NCBI GenBank assembly: GCA_024226335.1
Contig: JAAELY010000489.1
Span: 1 to 44,560 of the forward strand
Length of the DNA: 44,560 bases
Direction: 5' to 3'
From: a bacterium
GTDB lineage: Bacteria; Myxococcota_A; UBA9160; SZUA-336
Shown: in pieces, positions 8,628-17,565 of the stretch
How the letters are laid out: every line of letters starts with the position of its first letter
Numbering within the stretch: position 1 is the first letter of the stretch
Notes under the pieces: generated by a model
Told to the model about the DNA's origin: nothing
Database searches by the model: none
Seen by the model: the letters and a program-made list of their open reading frames with translations, nothing else
Made by a program: the position numbers and the translations under genes

Positions 8628-9925
8628 GAACCCACCGAAGTCGCCGAGCGGAGAGCATCGGCACCTCGGAAGCGAGCCTTCGGCCCCAACTCCTGTTCGA
8701 TGCGCAGTAGTTGGTTGTACTTCGCAACGCGATCGGAACGGCACAGTGAGCCGGTCTTGATCTGTCCTGCATCTCGGCCAGCAGCCAGATCGGCGATCGT
8801 CGTGTCTTCAGTCTCGCCAGAGCGGTGTGAGATTACGGTCGTGTAGCTGGCGTCGTCGGCGATCTCGAGCGCCTCGAGCGTTTCGGTCAGCGTTCCGATC
8901 TGATTCAGCTTGATGAGGATCGAGTTCGCGACTCCGCGCTGTATACCATCCCGGAATATGGCCGGATTGGTGACGAAGAGATCGTCGCCCACGAGTTGCA
9001 CGCGATCCCCAATCGCGTCGGTCAGTTGCTTCCAACCATCCCAGTCGGTCTCGCCCAGACCATCTTCGATCGTCACGATCGGATAACGTGTGATCCAATC
9101 CTCGTACAGACGGATCATCTCGTCGCACGAGCGCGTAACACCCTCGCCGTAAAGCACGTACTGGTTGTCCTTATGAACCTCGCTCGCCGCGACATCCAGA
9201 CCGATCTGAATATCCTCACCAGGTCGGAAACCGGCCGCCTCGATACCCCGCAAGACCATTTCCACCGCCTGCTCGTTCGAATTGAGATCCGGCGCAAAAC
9301 CGCCTTCGTCTCCGACTCCAGTGGCGAACCCCGCCTGCTGTAGAACGTCGCGCAATGCGTGAAACACGCCGACGCCGTAACGCAGGCTCTCGGCGAAACT
9401 CTCGGCGCCCGTAGGCAGGATCATGAACTCCTGGAAATCGACCTTGTTCGCAGCGTGGGCACCTCCGTTGAGAATGTTCATCATCGGCAGGGGCAGCGAT
9501 GGCGTCCGAGACCCGGCGAGCCAGCGGAATAGCGATTGGCCGGAATCCACTGCCGCCGCGTGCGCGGCGGCCAGTGAGACCCCCAGGAGTGCGTTCGCTC
9601 CCAGGCGCGATTTGGTCGGTGTTCCATCGAGTTCGATCATCGCCGCATCGAGCGCCGCTTGTTCTTTGAGACCTCCGATCTCCAGAGGCTTCACGGCTTT
9701 TGCAAGCTCACCCGTGACATTGGCAACCGCGTTGGCCACCCCCTTGCCCTGGTAGCGCTCGCCGCCGTCGCGAAGCTCGAGCGCCTCGCGAATGCCCGTC
9801 GAAGCACCCGACGGCACGGCGGCCCGCCCCAGAGCTCCGGAATCCAGTTTTACATCGACTTCGACTGTCGGGTTGCCCCGGGAGTCGAGGATCTCGCGCG
9901 CGCTGACCTGCTCGATACGACTCAT
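8624..9925 (-). CDS. eno: Enolase
   Basis: Enolase converts 2-phosphoglycerate to phosphoenolpyruvate in glycolysis and is also part of the RNA degradosome in some bacteria. The 433-residue length is standard. Recognisable motifs are SGASTG near residue 40, [10 protein letters not shown] near 205, the metal ligands in VTIEDGL, and the C-terminal [14 protein letters not shown] and [16 protein letters not shown] blocks that carry the catalytic Lys and the substrate-binding Ser. It starts 46 bases after the importer ATPase gene and overlaps the following unknown gene, an unusual setting because eno often follows pyrG or precedes a divIC-like gene. Confidence 0.98.
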   Translation of the reverse strand: MSRIEQVSAREILDSRGNPTVEVDVKLDSGALGRAAVPSGASTGIREALELRDGGERYQGKGVANAVANVTGELAKAVKPLEIGGLKEQAALDAAMIELDGTPTKSRLGANALLGVSLAAAHAAAVDSGQSLFRWLAGSRTPSLPLPMMNILNGGAHAANKVDFQEFMILPTGAESFAESLRYGVGVFHALRDVLQQAGFATGVGDEGGFAPDLNSNEQAVEMVLRGIEAAGFRPGEDIQIGLDVAASEVHKDNQYVLYGEGVTRSCDEMIRLYEDWITRYPIVTIEDGLGETDWDGWKQLTDAIGDRVQLVGDDLFVTNPAIFRDGIQRGVANSILIKLNQIGTLTETLEALEIADDASYTTVISHRSGETEDTTIADLAAGRDAGQIKTGSLCRSDRVAKYNQLLRIEQELGPKARFRGADALRSATSVGS

Positions 9926-9971
9926 GGCGGCGGAGCATACTGAACTGAGAACCGACTCGCCGGAGGCGTGC

Positions 9972-10778
9972 TCAGTCTTCTGCCCGATCGGGTCGCGTTC
10001 CCAGTGGAGTCACGCGCAGGTTTCCCTCGGGGTCGCGATCCACGCGCGCATCCACTCCGTAGACCTCGGCAATGCGCTGCCGGGTCAGGACCGTTTCGGC
10101 GGGTCCGCTGCACACGACTGAGCCGTGATGCAGCAATACCAGGGTGTCGGCGAAATGGGCAGCCAGCATCAGATCGTGCGTGATGACGGCAGCCGAGCGC
10201 AGTCCGTGGGCCGCATCGAGCCAGGAACGAAGCCACTCGAAGCAGTGCAGTCGGTGCCCGATGTCCATGTGTGCCGTCGGCTCATCCAGCAGAAGCTTGT
10301 CGGTGTCCTGCGCACGTGCCCGGGCCAGCAGGACTCGTTGCTTTTCGCCTCCCGAAAGCGTGCTGTAGTCGCGCTGGTACAGATCGACGAGGTCCAGTTC
10401 GGCAAGTGCGCCGGCAACAGTCTGGCGATCCACCTCACTCTCCCGGCCCAACGCCCCGAGAAACGGAGCCCTGCCCATCGCCACCATTTCTTCGACGCTG
10501 TAGGGAAAAGGAATAGAAGTGTCCTGGGGCACGACCGCTAGGCTCTGTGCGATCTTCCGATGCGAGAGAGTCGCCAACTCCTGCCCGTCGAGCAGAACGC
10601 GACCGGACTGCGGCTTCAGCACGCCCGAGAGAATACGCGCCAGCGTCGTCTTGCCGGAACCATTGGGCCCAACCACGATCACGAGTTTCCCGGATGCAAA
10701 GCTGAAGTCCACGTCGCGCAATACGCGGGAACTTCCATAGGCGTGACTCAAGCCCGTTGCCGAAAGAGGAGAACTCAC
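9972..10778 (-). CDS. ABC transporter ATPase (cobalamin/iron-siderophore type)
   Basis: This is the ATPase of a FecCDE/BtuCD-type importer, 268 residues. It shows Walker [10 protein letters not shown] (about residues 38-46), a Q-loop at VVPQDTS, the signature LSGGEKQR and Walker [12 protein letters not shown]. The GTG start overlaps the permease stop (GTGA), so ATPase, permease and binding protein are translated as a coupled unit. The substrate could be cobalamin, haem or an iron chelate; no riboswitch or Fur-box-like sequence was found to decide. Confidence 0.93.
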   Translation of the reverse strand: MSSPLSATGLSHAYGSSRVLRDVDFSFASGKLVIVVGPNGSGKTTLARILSGVLKPQSGRVLLDGQELATLSHRKIAQSLAVVPQDTSIPFPYSVEEMVAMGRAPFLGALGRESEVDRQTVAGALAELDLVDLYQRDYSTLSGGEKQRVLLARARAQDTDKLLLDEPTAHMDIGHRLHCFEWLRSWLDAAHGLRSAAVITHDLMLAAHFADTLVLLHHGSVVCSGPAETVLTRQRIAEVYGVDARVDRDPEGNLRVTPLGTRPDRAED

Positions 10779-11737
10779 GTCACTCGCCTCGCCAGTTCGC
10801 GACGCAGCAGAACCAGGAATAGCGGGCCGCCGAAGAGTGCGGTAATTGCTCCGACTGGAAGTTCAGTCGGAGCCAGAATCGTGCGCGCGACGGCATCGGT
10901 CGCCACGAGAAAGGCTGCGCCTAGCAATGCCGAAGCGGGCACGAGCAGGCGGTTGTCGGAACCAATCAACAGTCTCAATAGGTGGGGAACGATCAGCCCT
11001 ACGAAGCCGATCAGGCCCGATACCGAAACGGACGCGCCTATCATCAGGGCGGTCGCAAACAGGATTCGCTTCCGCGTTCTTCGCACATCGACGCCGAGAT
11101 TGGCCGCAGTGTCGTCTCCTTGCGAAAGGAGATTGAGCGGATAGGCGTAGTACATACCGACCGAGAGCCCGAGCAGGAGCAGCACGGCAACGGCGCCAAT
11201 CATCGTCGGATCGACCAGTCGGATCGACCCGATCAGCCACAGGAAAACCCCCGCGACGCGGCTCAGGTCACTCGCCGTGGTCGCGAACACGATCAGTGAA
11301 GACGCGAAGGCGTTGAACACGACTCCCGTCAACAAGAGGCTGTGCGCCGGTGCGCGCCCGCCCGCACCGGCGACGAGATACAAGAGAGCCGTCGCGACGA
11401 GCGCCCCGATAAAGGCGACCCCCGGAACCGTGAGCGCGCCAACTCCGACACCCAATCCGAAGGCCAACGCCAGTACTCCACCCAACGCTGCCCCCCCGGA
11501 AATGCCCAACACGTACGGGTCGGCGAGCGGATTCTGCAGCAAGGCCTGCAGGAGCGCTCCGGCCGTCGCCAGGCCTGCACCGACCAGCGCCGCCAGGATC
11601 GTGCGCGGCAGGCGAATCTGTAGGATGATCTCACTCGTGGGGTTCTCCGCCGAACCGAGCGCGAGACTCGCCAGGAAGGCGAGCACGAGCATCGCAATCA
11701 GCGAAGCGAACAGGAGCGTCGGTGTCGCGCGCTTCAC
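10775..11737 (-). CDS. FecCD/BtuC-family ABC importer permease
   Basis: This 320-residue protein is an inner-membrane permease with about ten hydrophobic segments, typical of FecCD/BtuC importers. Diagnostic stretches are RLPRTILAALVGAGLATAG near residue 45, the NPLADPYVLGISGGA loop near 72 and the C-terminal GLIVPHLLRLLIGSDNR segment that faces the ATPase. GTGA overlaps couple it both to the binding-protein gene upstream and to the ATPase downstream. The length is slightly below the family average of about 335 because the N-terminus is short. Confidence 0.93.
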   Translation of the reverse strand: MKRATPTLLFASLIAMLVLAFLASLALGSAENPTSEIILQIRLPRTILAALVGAGLATAGALLQALLQNPLADPYVLGISGGAALGGVLALAFGLGVGVGALTVPGVAFIGALVATALLYLVAGAGGRAPAHSLLLTGVVFNAFASSLIVFATTASDLSRVAGVFLWLIGSIRLVDPTMIGAVAVLLLLGLSVGMYYAYPLNLLSQGDDTAANLGVDVRRTRKRILFATALMIGASVSVSGLIGFVGLIVPHLLRLLIGSDNRLLVPASALLGAAFLVATDAVARTILAPTELPVGAITALFGGPLFLVLLRRELARRVT

Positions 11738-12579
11738 GGCACCTGACTCAAATGGAGATCCGGGTGGATCTGTTCGCGCAGGAGCCGCGCACCTTCAGCG
11801 AGGTCCGTACCGGGAACGGTGGCTACACCCGGCGCGATGAATTCGACCCGGCCGATCCAATTGAAACGCGCCCAGTGTGCCCGTGCTTCGGCCATCCGGG
11901 CCGGATCCAGATCTGGAACCGTTGAGTCGATCAGGAGATCCGGCGCGCGCTCGGCGAGCAGTTCGAGAGATACCTGTGGGTATCGACTCTGCAGGTCGCC
12001 AAACACATTGCGCCCACCCGCCACGCGAATCAGTTCATCGACAAAAGTACCCCCGGCGGCCACGTATACGGGATCGCGTTCGATCACGAGCGCGACGCTC
12101 GGACGAGGACGATTCAGCGACGATGCGCGGATTTGTTCGAGTTCGGCACGGATGCGAGCGATCAGGGGCTCGGCATCCCGATCGAGCAGATCCCCGATCT
12201 CTCGGTAACTTTCGAACACTTCGCCCAGTGTATACGGCTCCAGTTCGCGCACGCGCACACCGCGAGCGCGTAGCTGCGCGAAAAAGCCGGTCTGTTGCGC
12301 ACTCGAAACGGCCAGCACGAGCGTCGGCCGCAACTCGACCGCCCGTTCCAGATCGGGCGCGAACAGTCCGCCAAGGGAGGGAAGATGCCCTACGCCTTTC
12401 ACGTCGCGGGAGTAGCGATCAATTCCCACGAGTTGATCGGTCGCACCGAGCGCTACCACGATCGCGGTGATCGAAGGAGAAAGCGAGATCACTCGCAGAC
12501 CCGAATCCGCCGGAATGCTCTCGGGCGAGCAGCCGAGCGCGAGCCAGAGCATCAGCCCGGCGAGCGATTGTCGCAGCAT
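11734..12579 (-). CDS. Periplasmic-binding lipoprotein of cobalamin/iron-type ABC importer (BtuF-like)
   Basis: This 281-residue protein belongs to the PF01497-type binding proteins. A lipoprotein signal with lipobox L-A-L-G-C (Cys17) is followed by the family opening RVISLSPSITAIVVALGATDQLVGIDRY, the PDLERAVELRPTLVL segment and a long central helix. The start was set at ATG 12579 because AGGGAGAAGG lies about 8 bases upstream and the signal peptide begins there; a GTG at 12606 would add nine residues. It heads the three-gene importer operon. In BtuF/FhuD relatives the ligand is cobalamin, haem or a siderophore; the absence of any siderophore synthesis gene mildly favours cobalamin, but this is open. 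Confidence 0.88.
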   Translation of the reverse strand: MLRQSLAGLMLWLALGCSPESIPADSGLRVISLSPSITAIVVALGATDQLVGIDRYSRDVKGVGHLPSLGGLFAPDLERAVELRPTLVLAVSSAQQTGFFAQLRARGVRVRELEPYTLGEVFESYREIGDLLDRDAEPLIARIRAELEQIRASSLNRPRPSVALVIERDPVYVAAGGTFVDELIRVAGGRNVFGDLQSRYPQVSLELLAERAPDLLIDSTVPDLDPARMAEARAHWARFNWIGRVEFIAPGVATVPGTDLAEGARLLREQIHPDLHLSQVP

Positions 12580-12640
12580 TCGGAAAGCCTTCTCCCTGGT
12601 TTCCACACCGGTTTCCAGTCTCAGAAGACCGACGGCCTGG

Positions 12641-12714
12641 CGCTGGCGAACTTCTGGAACAGGACACTAGTGCCCTGTTCCAGAAGTTCGCCAACTATCG
12701 CGACGCCCGCCCAT
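12641..12714. repeat. Dispersed inverted-repeat element, copy A (head-to-head tips)
   Basis: A perfect 19-base inverted repeat (12645-12663 and 12674-12692) flanks a central CACTAGTG palindrome; counting the centre the arms reach 24 bases with one mismatch. The right half continues to 12714 with a 41-base stretch that matches 26998-27038 at 38 of 41 positions. The two arms therefore look like two element tips joined head to head. It sits between comEA and the BtuF-like gene and encodes nothing recognisable. Confidence 0.8.
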
Positions 12715-12736
12715 ACCGGGTGAAAACGGGCGAAGA

Positions 12737-12768
12737 GGAGGCCGCGGCGCTGAAGCACCGCGACCTCC
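12737..12768 (-). terminator. Candidate hairpin downstream of comEA
   Basis: Read on the minus strand, GGAGG-tc-GCGG and CCGC-gg-CCTCC form interrupted 9-base-pair arms around a 10-base loop. This lies 7 bases after the comEA stop. There is only a weak, delayed T-rich stretch after it (TTTTC about 10 bases later), so it may be a poor rho-independent terminator or simply part of the neighbouring repeat element. Confidence 0.35.
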
Positions 12769-12774
12769 GAACGA

Positions 12775-13128
12775 TCAGCGCGTGATTCTAGCGGTAGTCT
12801 TACCTTCAAGTGCAGCGTGTGGGCGGATCTTCTCGAGCGCCTTCTCGCCGATTCCCTTGATCTGCGTCAGGTCCTCGAGCTTCTTGAAGCCGTCCTGCTT
12901 CTTGCGCTGTTCCACGATGGCCAGCGCGCGTGCAGGCCCCACACCCGGGAGCAGGCCCAGTTGTTCGGGGGTTGCGGTGTTCACATTGACCACCCCGACG
13001 ACCCGTGGTTTTGTCGACTCGACCGCCGACTTGTCCGATGTCGTCTCGACCGCAAACGCGCCGGCCGAACCCCAGAGAAACGCGAGCGCCGCGATCAGCG
13101 CCCCAGTGCGAACAATCAGATGGCTCAT
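12775..13128 (-). CDS. ComEA-like helix-hairpin-helix protein, exported
   Basis: The 117-residue product has a signal peptide (hydrophobic residues 8-26 ending at AFA) and a tandem helix-hairpin-helix domain: VNVNTATPEQLGLLPGVGPARALAIVE followed by LTQIKGIGEKALEKIRP. This is the DNA-binding domain of ComEA, the periplasmic receptor that pulls in DNA during natural transformation. Many stand-alone ComEA-like proteins exist outside competence loci, and no comEC or pilus genes are nearby, so a competence role is possible but not shown. GGAGGA lies 6 bases before the ATG. It follows the polyprenyl synthase gene by 48 bases. Confidence 0.88.
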   Translation of the reverse strand: MSHLIVRTGALIAALAFLWGSAGAFAVETTSDKSAVESTKPRVVGVVNVNTATPEQLGLLPGVGPARALAIVEQRKKQDGFKKLEDLTQIKGIGEKALEKIRPHAALEGKTTARITR

Positions 13129-13176
13129 GGTCCATCCTCCGTTGTTTTTGGGGCGAGGCGAGGGAAAAGAAGCCGG

Positions 13177-14187
13177 CTAACTGCGGCGAGTGACGATGAA
13201 CTCGGCCAGTTGGTTCATTGCGTCCTTTGCTTCGCAGTCGACAAACGGTTCGATGCAAGCTCTGGCACGGGCTACACGTTCGCTGGCGCGATCGAGTGCG
13301 TGCTGCACGCCGTTGTTTCGGTGCACGGCGTCGGCGACACGTGCGATCTCTGCCGCGTCGGGATCCTTGCCCTGTAGCGCGGTATGGGAAAAGGTCTTGA
13401 TTGCCGAGATGATCGAGTCGCGCTCCCCGACGCTACAGCGCTTGAGCGTCGATAGAAGCGGAAGCGTGATCTTGCCCTCTGCCAGATCGGCCAGCGGGGG
13501 CTTGCCCAGCTCGCTCCCCGACGCGTCGTAATCCAATGCGTCATCGACCAACTGAAAAGCCAACCCGACCTCGTGTCCGTACTCGCGGACGGCTCGCCGT
13601 TCGGCCCGCGTAACGCCGCCGAGGATCGCGCCGGATTCAGCCGCAGTGGCCAGGAGGCTGGACGTCTTGCGACCGATTACATCGATGTAGGTGGACTCGC
13701 TGATCTCCGGATCGAAGCTGCGCGACAGCTGAAGCACCTCGCCCTCTGCCATGGAGCGGATGCTCTCGGAAAAGATCGCCAGGATGTCGCTATCGCCGTC
13801 TTCGACCAGCGTCTGGCAGGTGCGCGCGTACAGAAAATCACCGACGAGGATTGCGAGGCGCATGCCGAAGCGAACATTGACGCTCGCCTTGCCGCGGCGC
13901 GTTTCCGCTCCGTCGACCACGTCGTCGTGCAGCAGGGAGGCGCTGTGCAAATATTCCGCTGCTACGGCAATCTGGATCGAGCGCGGGCCGCGATAACCGC
14001 ACAGGCGGGAGGCCAACAGGACCATGACCGGGCGAATGCGCTTGCCGCCGCTGCCGAATGTATAATCCCCGATCTCGGGAATCAGGGGCGCGACCGAGTG
14101 CATACCCTCCCGCATGACGCGCTCGACCTGTTCGAGATCGTCTCGCAGGAACGAGATAACAGAGTCGAGGGTAGTGTCGTTTGCCAA
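13177..14187 (-). CDS. ispB: Polyprenyl (octaprenyl-type) diphosphate synthase
   Basis: This trans-isoprenyl diphosphate synthase extends isoprenoid chains for quinone side chains or related lipids. At 336 residues it has the length of long-chain IspB enzymes. Both aspartate-rich motifs are present: LLHDDVVDGAETRRGK (first motif) and QLVDDALDYD (second), together with GKRIRP near the N-terminus and the LAEGKITLPLL block. The start is a TTG at 14187 (MANDTT) with GGATGAG just upstream; the nearby ATG is in another frame. A strong promoter-like sequence lies 28-56 bases upstream, so this gene probably begins a transcript. The chain length of the product cannot be read off safely, so the symbol is tentative. 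Confidence 0.9.
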   Translation of the reverse strand: MANDTTLDSVISFLRDDLEQVERVMREGMHSVAPLIPEIGDYTFGSGGKRIRPVMVLLASRLCGYRGPRSIQIAVAAEYLHSASLLHDDVVDGAETRRGKASVNVRFGMRLAILVGDFLYARTCQTLVEDGDSDILAIFSESIRSMAEGEVLQLSRSFDPEISESTYIDVIGRKTSSLLATAAESGAILGGVTRAERRAVREYGHEVGLAFQLVDDALDYDASGSELGKPPLADLAEGKITLPLLSTLKRCSVGERDSIISAIKTFSHTALQGKDPDAAEIARVADAVHRNNGVQHALDRASERVARARACIEPFVDCEAKDAMNQLAEFIVTRRS

Positions 14188-14214
14188 GTTCTCATCCGAC
14201 CAAAAGCTCGGCCG

Positions 14215-14243
14215 AGTCTAACCGGACGAGCCCGAATTGTCAA
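14215..14243 (-). promoter_or_regulatory. Sigma70-type promoter for the polyprenyl synthase gene
   Basis: On the minus strand a perfect -35 TTGACA (14238-14243) is separated by 17 bases from TAGACT (14215-14220), a 4-of-6 match to the -10 consensus. Transcription would start near 14208, leaving a short leader of about 20 bases before the TTG. The -35 overlaps the proposed TTG start of bioF on the other strand. Confidence 0.7.
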
Positions 14244-15469
14244 AACAGATAAGGCAGAAACCCCTGGAAAATCAATCAGTTAATAGGTTTTCACGGTCCG
14301 GAGTAGGAATTCCCTCAGACGGGCTGGACGCGGCGCTCGAGGCCGAACTCGCAGAGCTTCGGGATGCAGATCTGTATCGCAGCCTGCGCCGGGTCTCAGG
14401 CCTGCAGGGTCCGCGCATGCGCGTCGACGGACGCGATGTCCTGATGTTCGCCGGGGCAAACTACCTCGGGCTGGCGGGCGATCCGCGGGTGATCCGGGCG
14501 GGCGTGGAAGCCGCCGAGGCCCACGGCTGTGCCGCAGCGGGATCGCGCCTGATCAACGGCAATCTGGAACTGCACGAGGCCCTCGAGCAAGAACTTGCCA
14601 CCTTCACCGGGCGCGACGCGGGTCTGGTCTATAGCAGCGGCTACATGGCCAACGTCGGCGTGATCACCGCCCTGGCCGGGCCCGATGACGTAATCGTGAG
14701 TGACGCACTCAATCACGCCAGCACGATCGACGCCTGCCGTCTGAGCCGCGCCCAGACACGCGTTTTCCGACACAACGACCCCGCCGATCTGGCACGGGTG
14801 GCGGCCGGACTCTCCGGTTTTCGCCGGCGCATCCTGGTCGCAGATGGCGTCTACAGCATGGACGGGGACATGGCGCGTTTGCGAGAGATGATCCCGATCG
14901 CGCGCGAACACGACATGGTCTGCGTACTCGACGACGCGCACGGCCTGGGAGTGCTTGGAGACCTCGGGCGCGGAGTCGAGGAAGTCGAAGGCGTTTCGGT
15001 CGACGTCTCGATCGGAAACCTGGGCAAGGCGCTAGGCAGTTTCGGAGCCTTCGTGACCTGCTCTGAACGCATGCGCGAATACCTGATCAACGTGTCGCGC
15101 CCATTCATCTTCACGTGCGCCGTCGCACCGTCGGCACTCGGCGCTGCACGGGAGTCGCTGCGCCTGCTGAGAACGGAACCCGAGCGGCGGGCCCGCTTGC
15201 ACACGCGTGCCGAGCAGCTGCGCAACCTGCTGCGAGACGCGGGTTTCGACACGGGTGCGAGTACCACTCATATCGTTCCGGCAATTGTCGGTGAAAATGA
15301 CACGGTCATGCGCCTGTGCGAAGCCGGCCTGGAACGCGGCATCTACGCGCAGGGAATCCGTTACCCATCGGTTCCGCGCGGCTCAGCTCGTATCCGCTTC
15401 ACGCCCATGGCCGAGCACACGCAAGAAGACATCGAACGCGTCGCAAAAACCTTCGCGGAGCTTCTCTGA
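14237..15469 (+). CDS. bioF: 8-amino-7-oxononanoate synthase (BioF)
   Basis: BioF joins pimeloyl-ACP or -CoA to alanine in the first committed step of biotin ring assembly. The protein is a PLP-dependent alpha-oxoamine synthase with AGSRLINGN near residue 101, the cofactor-stacking His in DALNHAS (H160), the Asp/His pair in LDDAHGLGVLG (232-235) and the Schiff-base lysine in GNLGKALG (K264). Glycine acyltransferases look alike; the adjacent bioA and bioD decide for BioF. The start is uncertain: no ATG or GTG precedes the conserved region, so a TTG at 14237 (410 residues) is the best candidate. It overlaps the -35 of the divergent gene. TGATG overlap couples it to bioA. Confidence 0.93.
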   Translation: MSKQIRQKPLENQSVNRFSRSGVGIPSDGLDAALEAELAELRDADLYRSLRRVSGLQGPRMRVDGRDVLMFAGANYLGLAGDPRVIRAGVEAAEAHGCAAAGSRLINGNLELHEALEQELATFTGRDAGLVYSSGYMANVGVITALAGPDDVIVSDALNHASTIDACRLSRAQTRVFRHNDPADLARVAAGLSGFRRRILVADGVYSMDGDMARLREMIPIAREHDMVCVLDDAHGLGVLGDLGRGVEEVEGVSVDVSIGNLGKALGSFGAFVTCSERMREYLINVSRPFIFTCAVAPSALGAARESLRLLRTEPERRARLHTRAEQLRNLLRDAGFDTGASTTHIVPAIVGENDTVMRLCEAGLERGIYAQGIRYPSVPRGSARIRFTPMAEHTQEDIERVAKTFAELL

Positions 15470-16851
15470 TGCCCGATCCAACCCTCAGCGAGACCGAGAA
15501 ACGCGATCTTCAAGATCGCGATCGGCGCTCCGGCTGGCATCCGTTCACACAGATGAGTGAGTGGATGGACGGCCATTCCGTGGTCGTCGAACGAGGTGAA
15601 GGCAACTACCTGATCGATACGGACGGCAATCGCTATTTTGATGGCGTGTCGTCGCTCTGGGTGAACCTGCACGGCCACGATCACGAAATCCTGCGCCGCC
15701 GCATCCACGAGCAGTTGGACAAGATCGCGCACTCCACACTCCTGGGACTGGCGGGCATTCCGTCGATCGAACTGGCCGACGCGCTGGTCGAGGTGACGCC
15801 ATCGGAGCTTTCGCGGGTTTTCTTTTCGGACAACGGTTCCACGGCGATGGAGGTGGCCATCAAGATCGCCTTCCAGTACTGGCAACAGTCCGCGCTGGAG
15901 ACCGACCGAAGGCGCACGCGCTTCGTCGCGTTGAAAGACGCCTACCACGGCGACACTCTCGGAGCCGTGGCCATCGGCGGTATCGAGCGCTTTCACGAGG
16001 CGTTTCGCCCGCTGGTGTTCGACGTTTTGCGCGCCGAGAACGCCCCCTGCTATCGCTGTCCGCGGGGCCTGGAATACCCGAGCTGCAAGATCAAATGTCT
16101 GGAATCCCTCGAGGGCATTCTCGAGCAGCACGGCGGTGAAGTCGCCGGCGTGATCGTCGAGCCGTTGGTACAGGCAGCGGCCGGAATGTTGATGCTGCCC
16201 GATGGCTGGTTGAAACGGGTCCGCGAGCTCTGCGATCGCCACGGCACTCTGCTGATCGTCGACGAGGTGGCCACGGGTTTCGGCCGTACGGGCGAGATGT
16301 TCGCGTGCGACCACGAAGACGTCTCGCCCGATATCATGGCGCTGGCCAAGGGTCTGACGGCTGGCTTTCTTCCCCTGGCAGCCACTCTGACTACGGAACG
16401 CATCTTCGAGGGTTTCCTCGCTCCGGTTCGGGACTCGCGCCAGTTTTTCCACGGTCACTCGTACACGGGAAACGCCATGGGCTGTGCTGCAGCGCTCGCC
16501 AATCTCGAGATTTTTCGGGAAGAAGACGTGATACCGCGCGTGCAGAAGCTGGCCGCTCGACTCGAACAACGACTCGAAGCACTTCGCGTACTCCCGGCGG
16601 TCGGGGAAATCCGTTTTCGGGGATTGATGGTGGGCGTCGAGCTGGTGCGCGATCGGGAGACTCGTGAATCCTTCGATCCGGGCGACCGGGTGGGACATCT
16701 GGTGTGCATGGCCATGCGCAAGCACGGCATCATCTTGCGGCCGCTGGCCGACACGGTCGTCATCATGCCCCCGCTGTCGACCACGCCAGAGGAACTCGAC
16801 AAACTGGTCGAGTCTCTGGCCGCATGCATCGTCGAGGTTACCGGCGGGTGA
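15469..16851 (+). CDS. bioA: Adenosylmethionine-8-amino-7-oxononanoate aminotransferase (BioA)
   Basis: BioA transfers an amino group, classically from S-adenosylmethionine, to make 7,8-diaminopelargonate. The 460-residue class III aminotransferase has WHPFTQMSEW at the N-terminus, the PLP phosphate loop FFSDNGSTAMEVAIKIA, the YHGDTLG block, the cofactor Asp in LIVDEVATGFGRTG and the lysine in MALAKGLTAG. A Cys-rich insertion (CYRCP...SCKIKC, about residues 189-206) marks the longer subgroup of BioA and is not in the E. coli enzyme; four cysteines there could bind a metal. The start ATG overlaps the bioF stop by one base, and the end overlaps bioD by GTGA. Confidence 0.96.
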   Translation: MPDPTLSETEKRDLQDRDRRSGWHPFTQMSEWMDGHSVVVERGEGNYLIDTDGNRYFDGVSSLWVNLHGHDHEILRRRIHEQLDKIAHSTLLGLAGIPSIELADALVEVTPSELSRVFFSDNGSTAMEVAIKIAFQYWQQSALETDRRRTRFVALKDAYHGDTLGAVAIGGIERFHEAFRPLVFDVLRAENAPCYRCPRGLEYPSCKIKCLESLEGILEQHGGEVAGVIVEPLVQAAAGMLMLPDGWLKRVRELCDRHGTLLIVDEVATGFGRTGEMFACDHEDVSPDIMALAKGLTAGFLPLAATLTTERIFEGFLAPVRDSRQFFHGHSYTGNAMGCAAALANLEIFREEDVIPRVQKLAARLEQRLEALRVLPAVGEIRFRGLMVGVELVRDRETRESFDPGDRVGHLVCMAMRKHGIILRPLADTVVIMPPLSTTPEELDKLVESLAACIVEVTGG

Positions 16852-17528
16852 TCGGAGTCTTCGTAACGGGCACCGACACCGATTGCGGAAAGACCGCCGT
16901 CGCCTGCGCCCTGGCACGCGCGGGTCGGGGGTCGGGAGCACGCGTTCGGGTCGTGAAGCCCGCCGAAACGGGCTGCGAAGAGCGTGACGGCAGGCGCCTT
17001 CCGGCCGACGCCCTGGCCCTGGCGAATGCCGCGGGAGATTCGCGCCCGATCGAGCGGATCTGCCCGTATCGATTGGGGTTGCCGGTGGCTCCCGCGCTGG
17101 CCGCGCGGGAAGAGCGCACGCGAATCGAGCAGTCCACACTCGAAGCCGCCGTGAACGACGCGGCGACGGACGCAGACCTGGTCATCGTGGAGGGAGCCGG
17201 TGGACTTCTGGTACCGCTGAACGAAACAGCCAACATGGCGGATCTCGCGTCGCATCTCGATTTGCCGCTGCTCGTGGTCGCTCGCGCGCGACTGGGAACA
17301 CTGAACCACACGCTGCTCACGCTGGAAGCTGCCCGCGCACGAGGCCTGAACGTCCTCGGAGTTGCAATCAGCCACGTGGATCCCGATCTGACCCCGGCGG
17401 ATCGCAAGAATCTGGACCTGTTGCTGGAAATGCTCCCCGTTCCGCTTGTCGGCGAGCTTCCGCACGGCGCCGCTGAACTGAATTCTTTCGATTTCGGCGC
17501 TTTCTGCCGGGCGGTTGCCGGTCCCTGA
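16848..17528 (+). CDS. bioD: Dethiobiotin synthetase (BioD)
   Basis: BioD closes the ureido ring of dethiobiotin using ATP and carbon dioxide. The 226-residue product starts GVFVTGTDTDCGKT, the family P-loop, and has the VKPAETGC block, the VEGAGGLLVPL motif and a LPLLVVARARLGTLNHTLLT segment. The GTG start at 16848 overlaps the bioA stop; longer in-frame starts inside bioA have no support. It completes a bioF-bioA-bioD operon; biotin synthase (bioB) and the pimeloyl-ACP genes are not in the window. Confidence 0.95.
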   Translation: MIGVFVTGTDTDCGKTAVACALARAGRGSGARVRVVKPAETGCEERDGRRLPADALALANAAGDSRPIERICPYRLGLPVAPALAAREERTRIEQSTLEAAVNDAATDADLVIVEGAGGLLVPLNETANMADLASHLDLPLLVVARARLGTLNHTLLTLEAARARGLNVLGVAISHVDPDLTPADRKNLDLLLEMLPVPLVGELPHGAAELNSFDFGAFCRAVAGP

Positions 17529-17565
17529 CTCAAGCCCACAGTTTCTCCGACCGATTCCGGTTCTG

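Noticed and set aside
12621-12809. 62-codon minus-strand open frame over repeat copy A
   Set aside because: It is made by the inverted repeat and overlaps the comEA end; no family resemblance.
14237-14300. BirA-type biotin operator upstream of bioF
   Set aside because: Half-like TTGTCAAAAC and GGTTTTCAC are too far apart and imperfect to be the known operator.
15361-17139. 592-codon open frame on the minus strand
   Set aside because: It is antisense to bioA and bioD.
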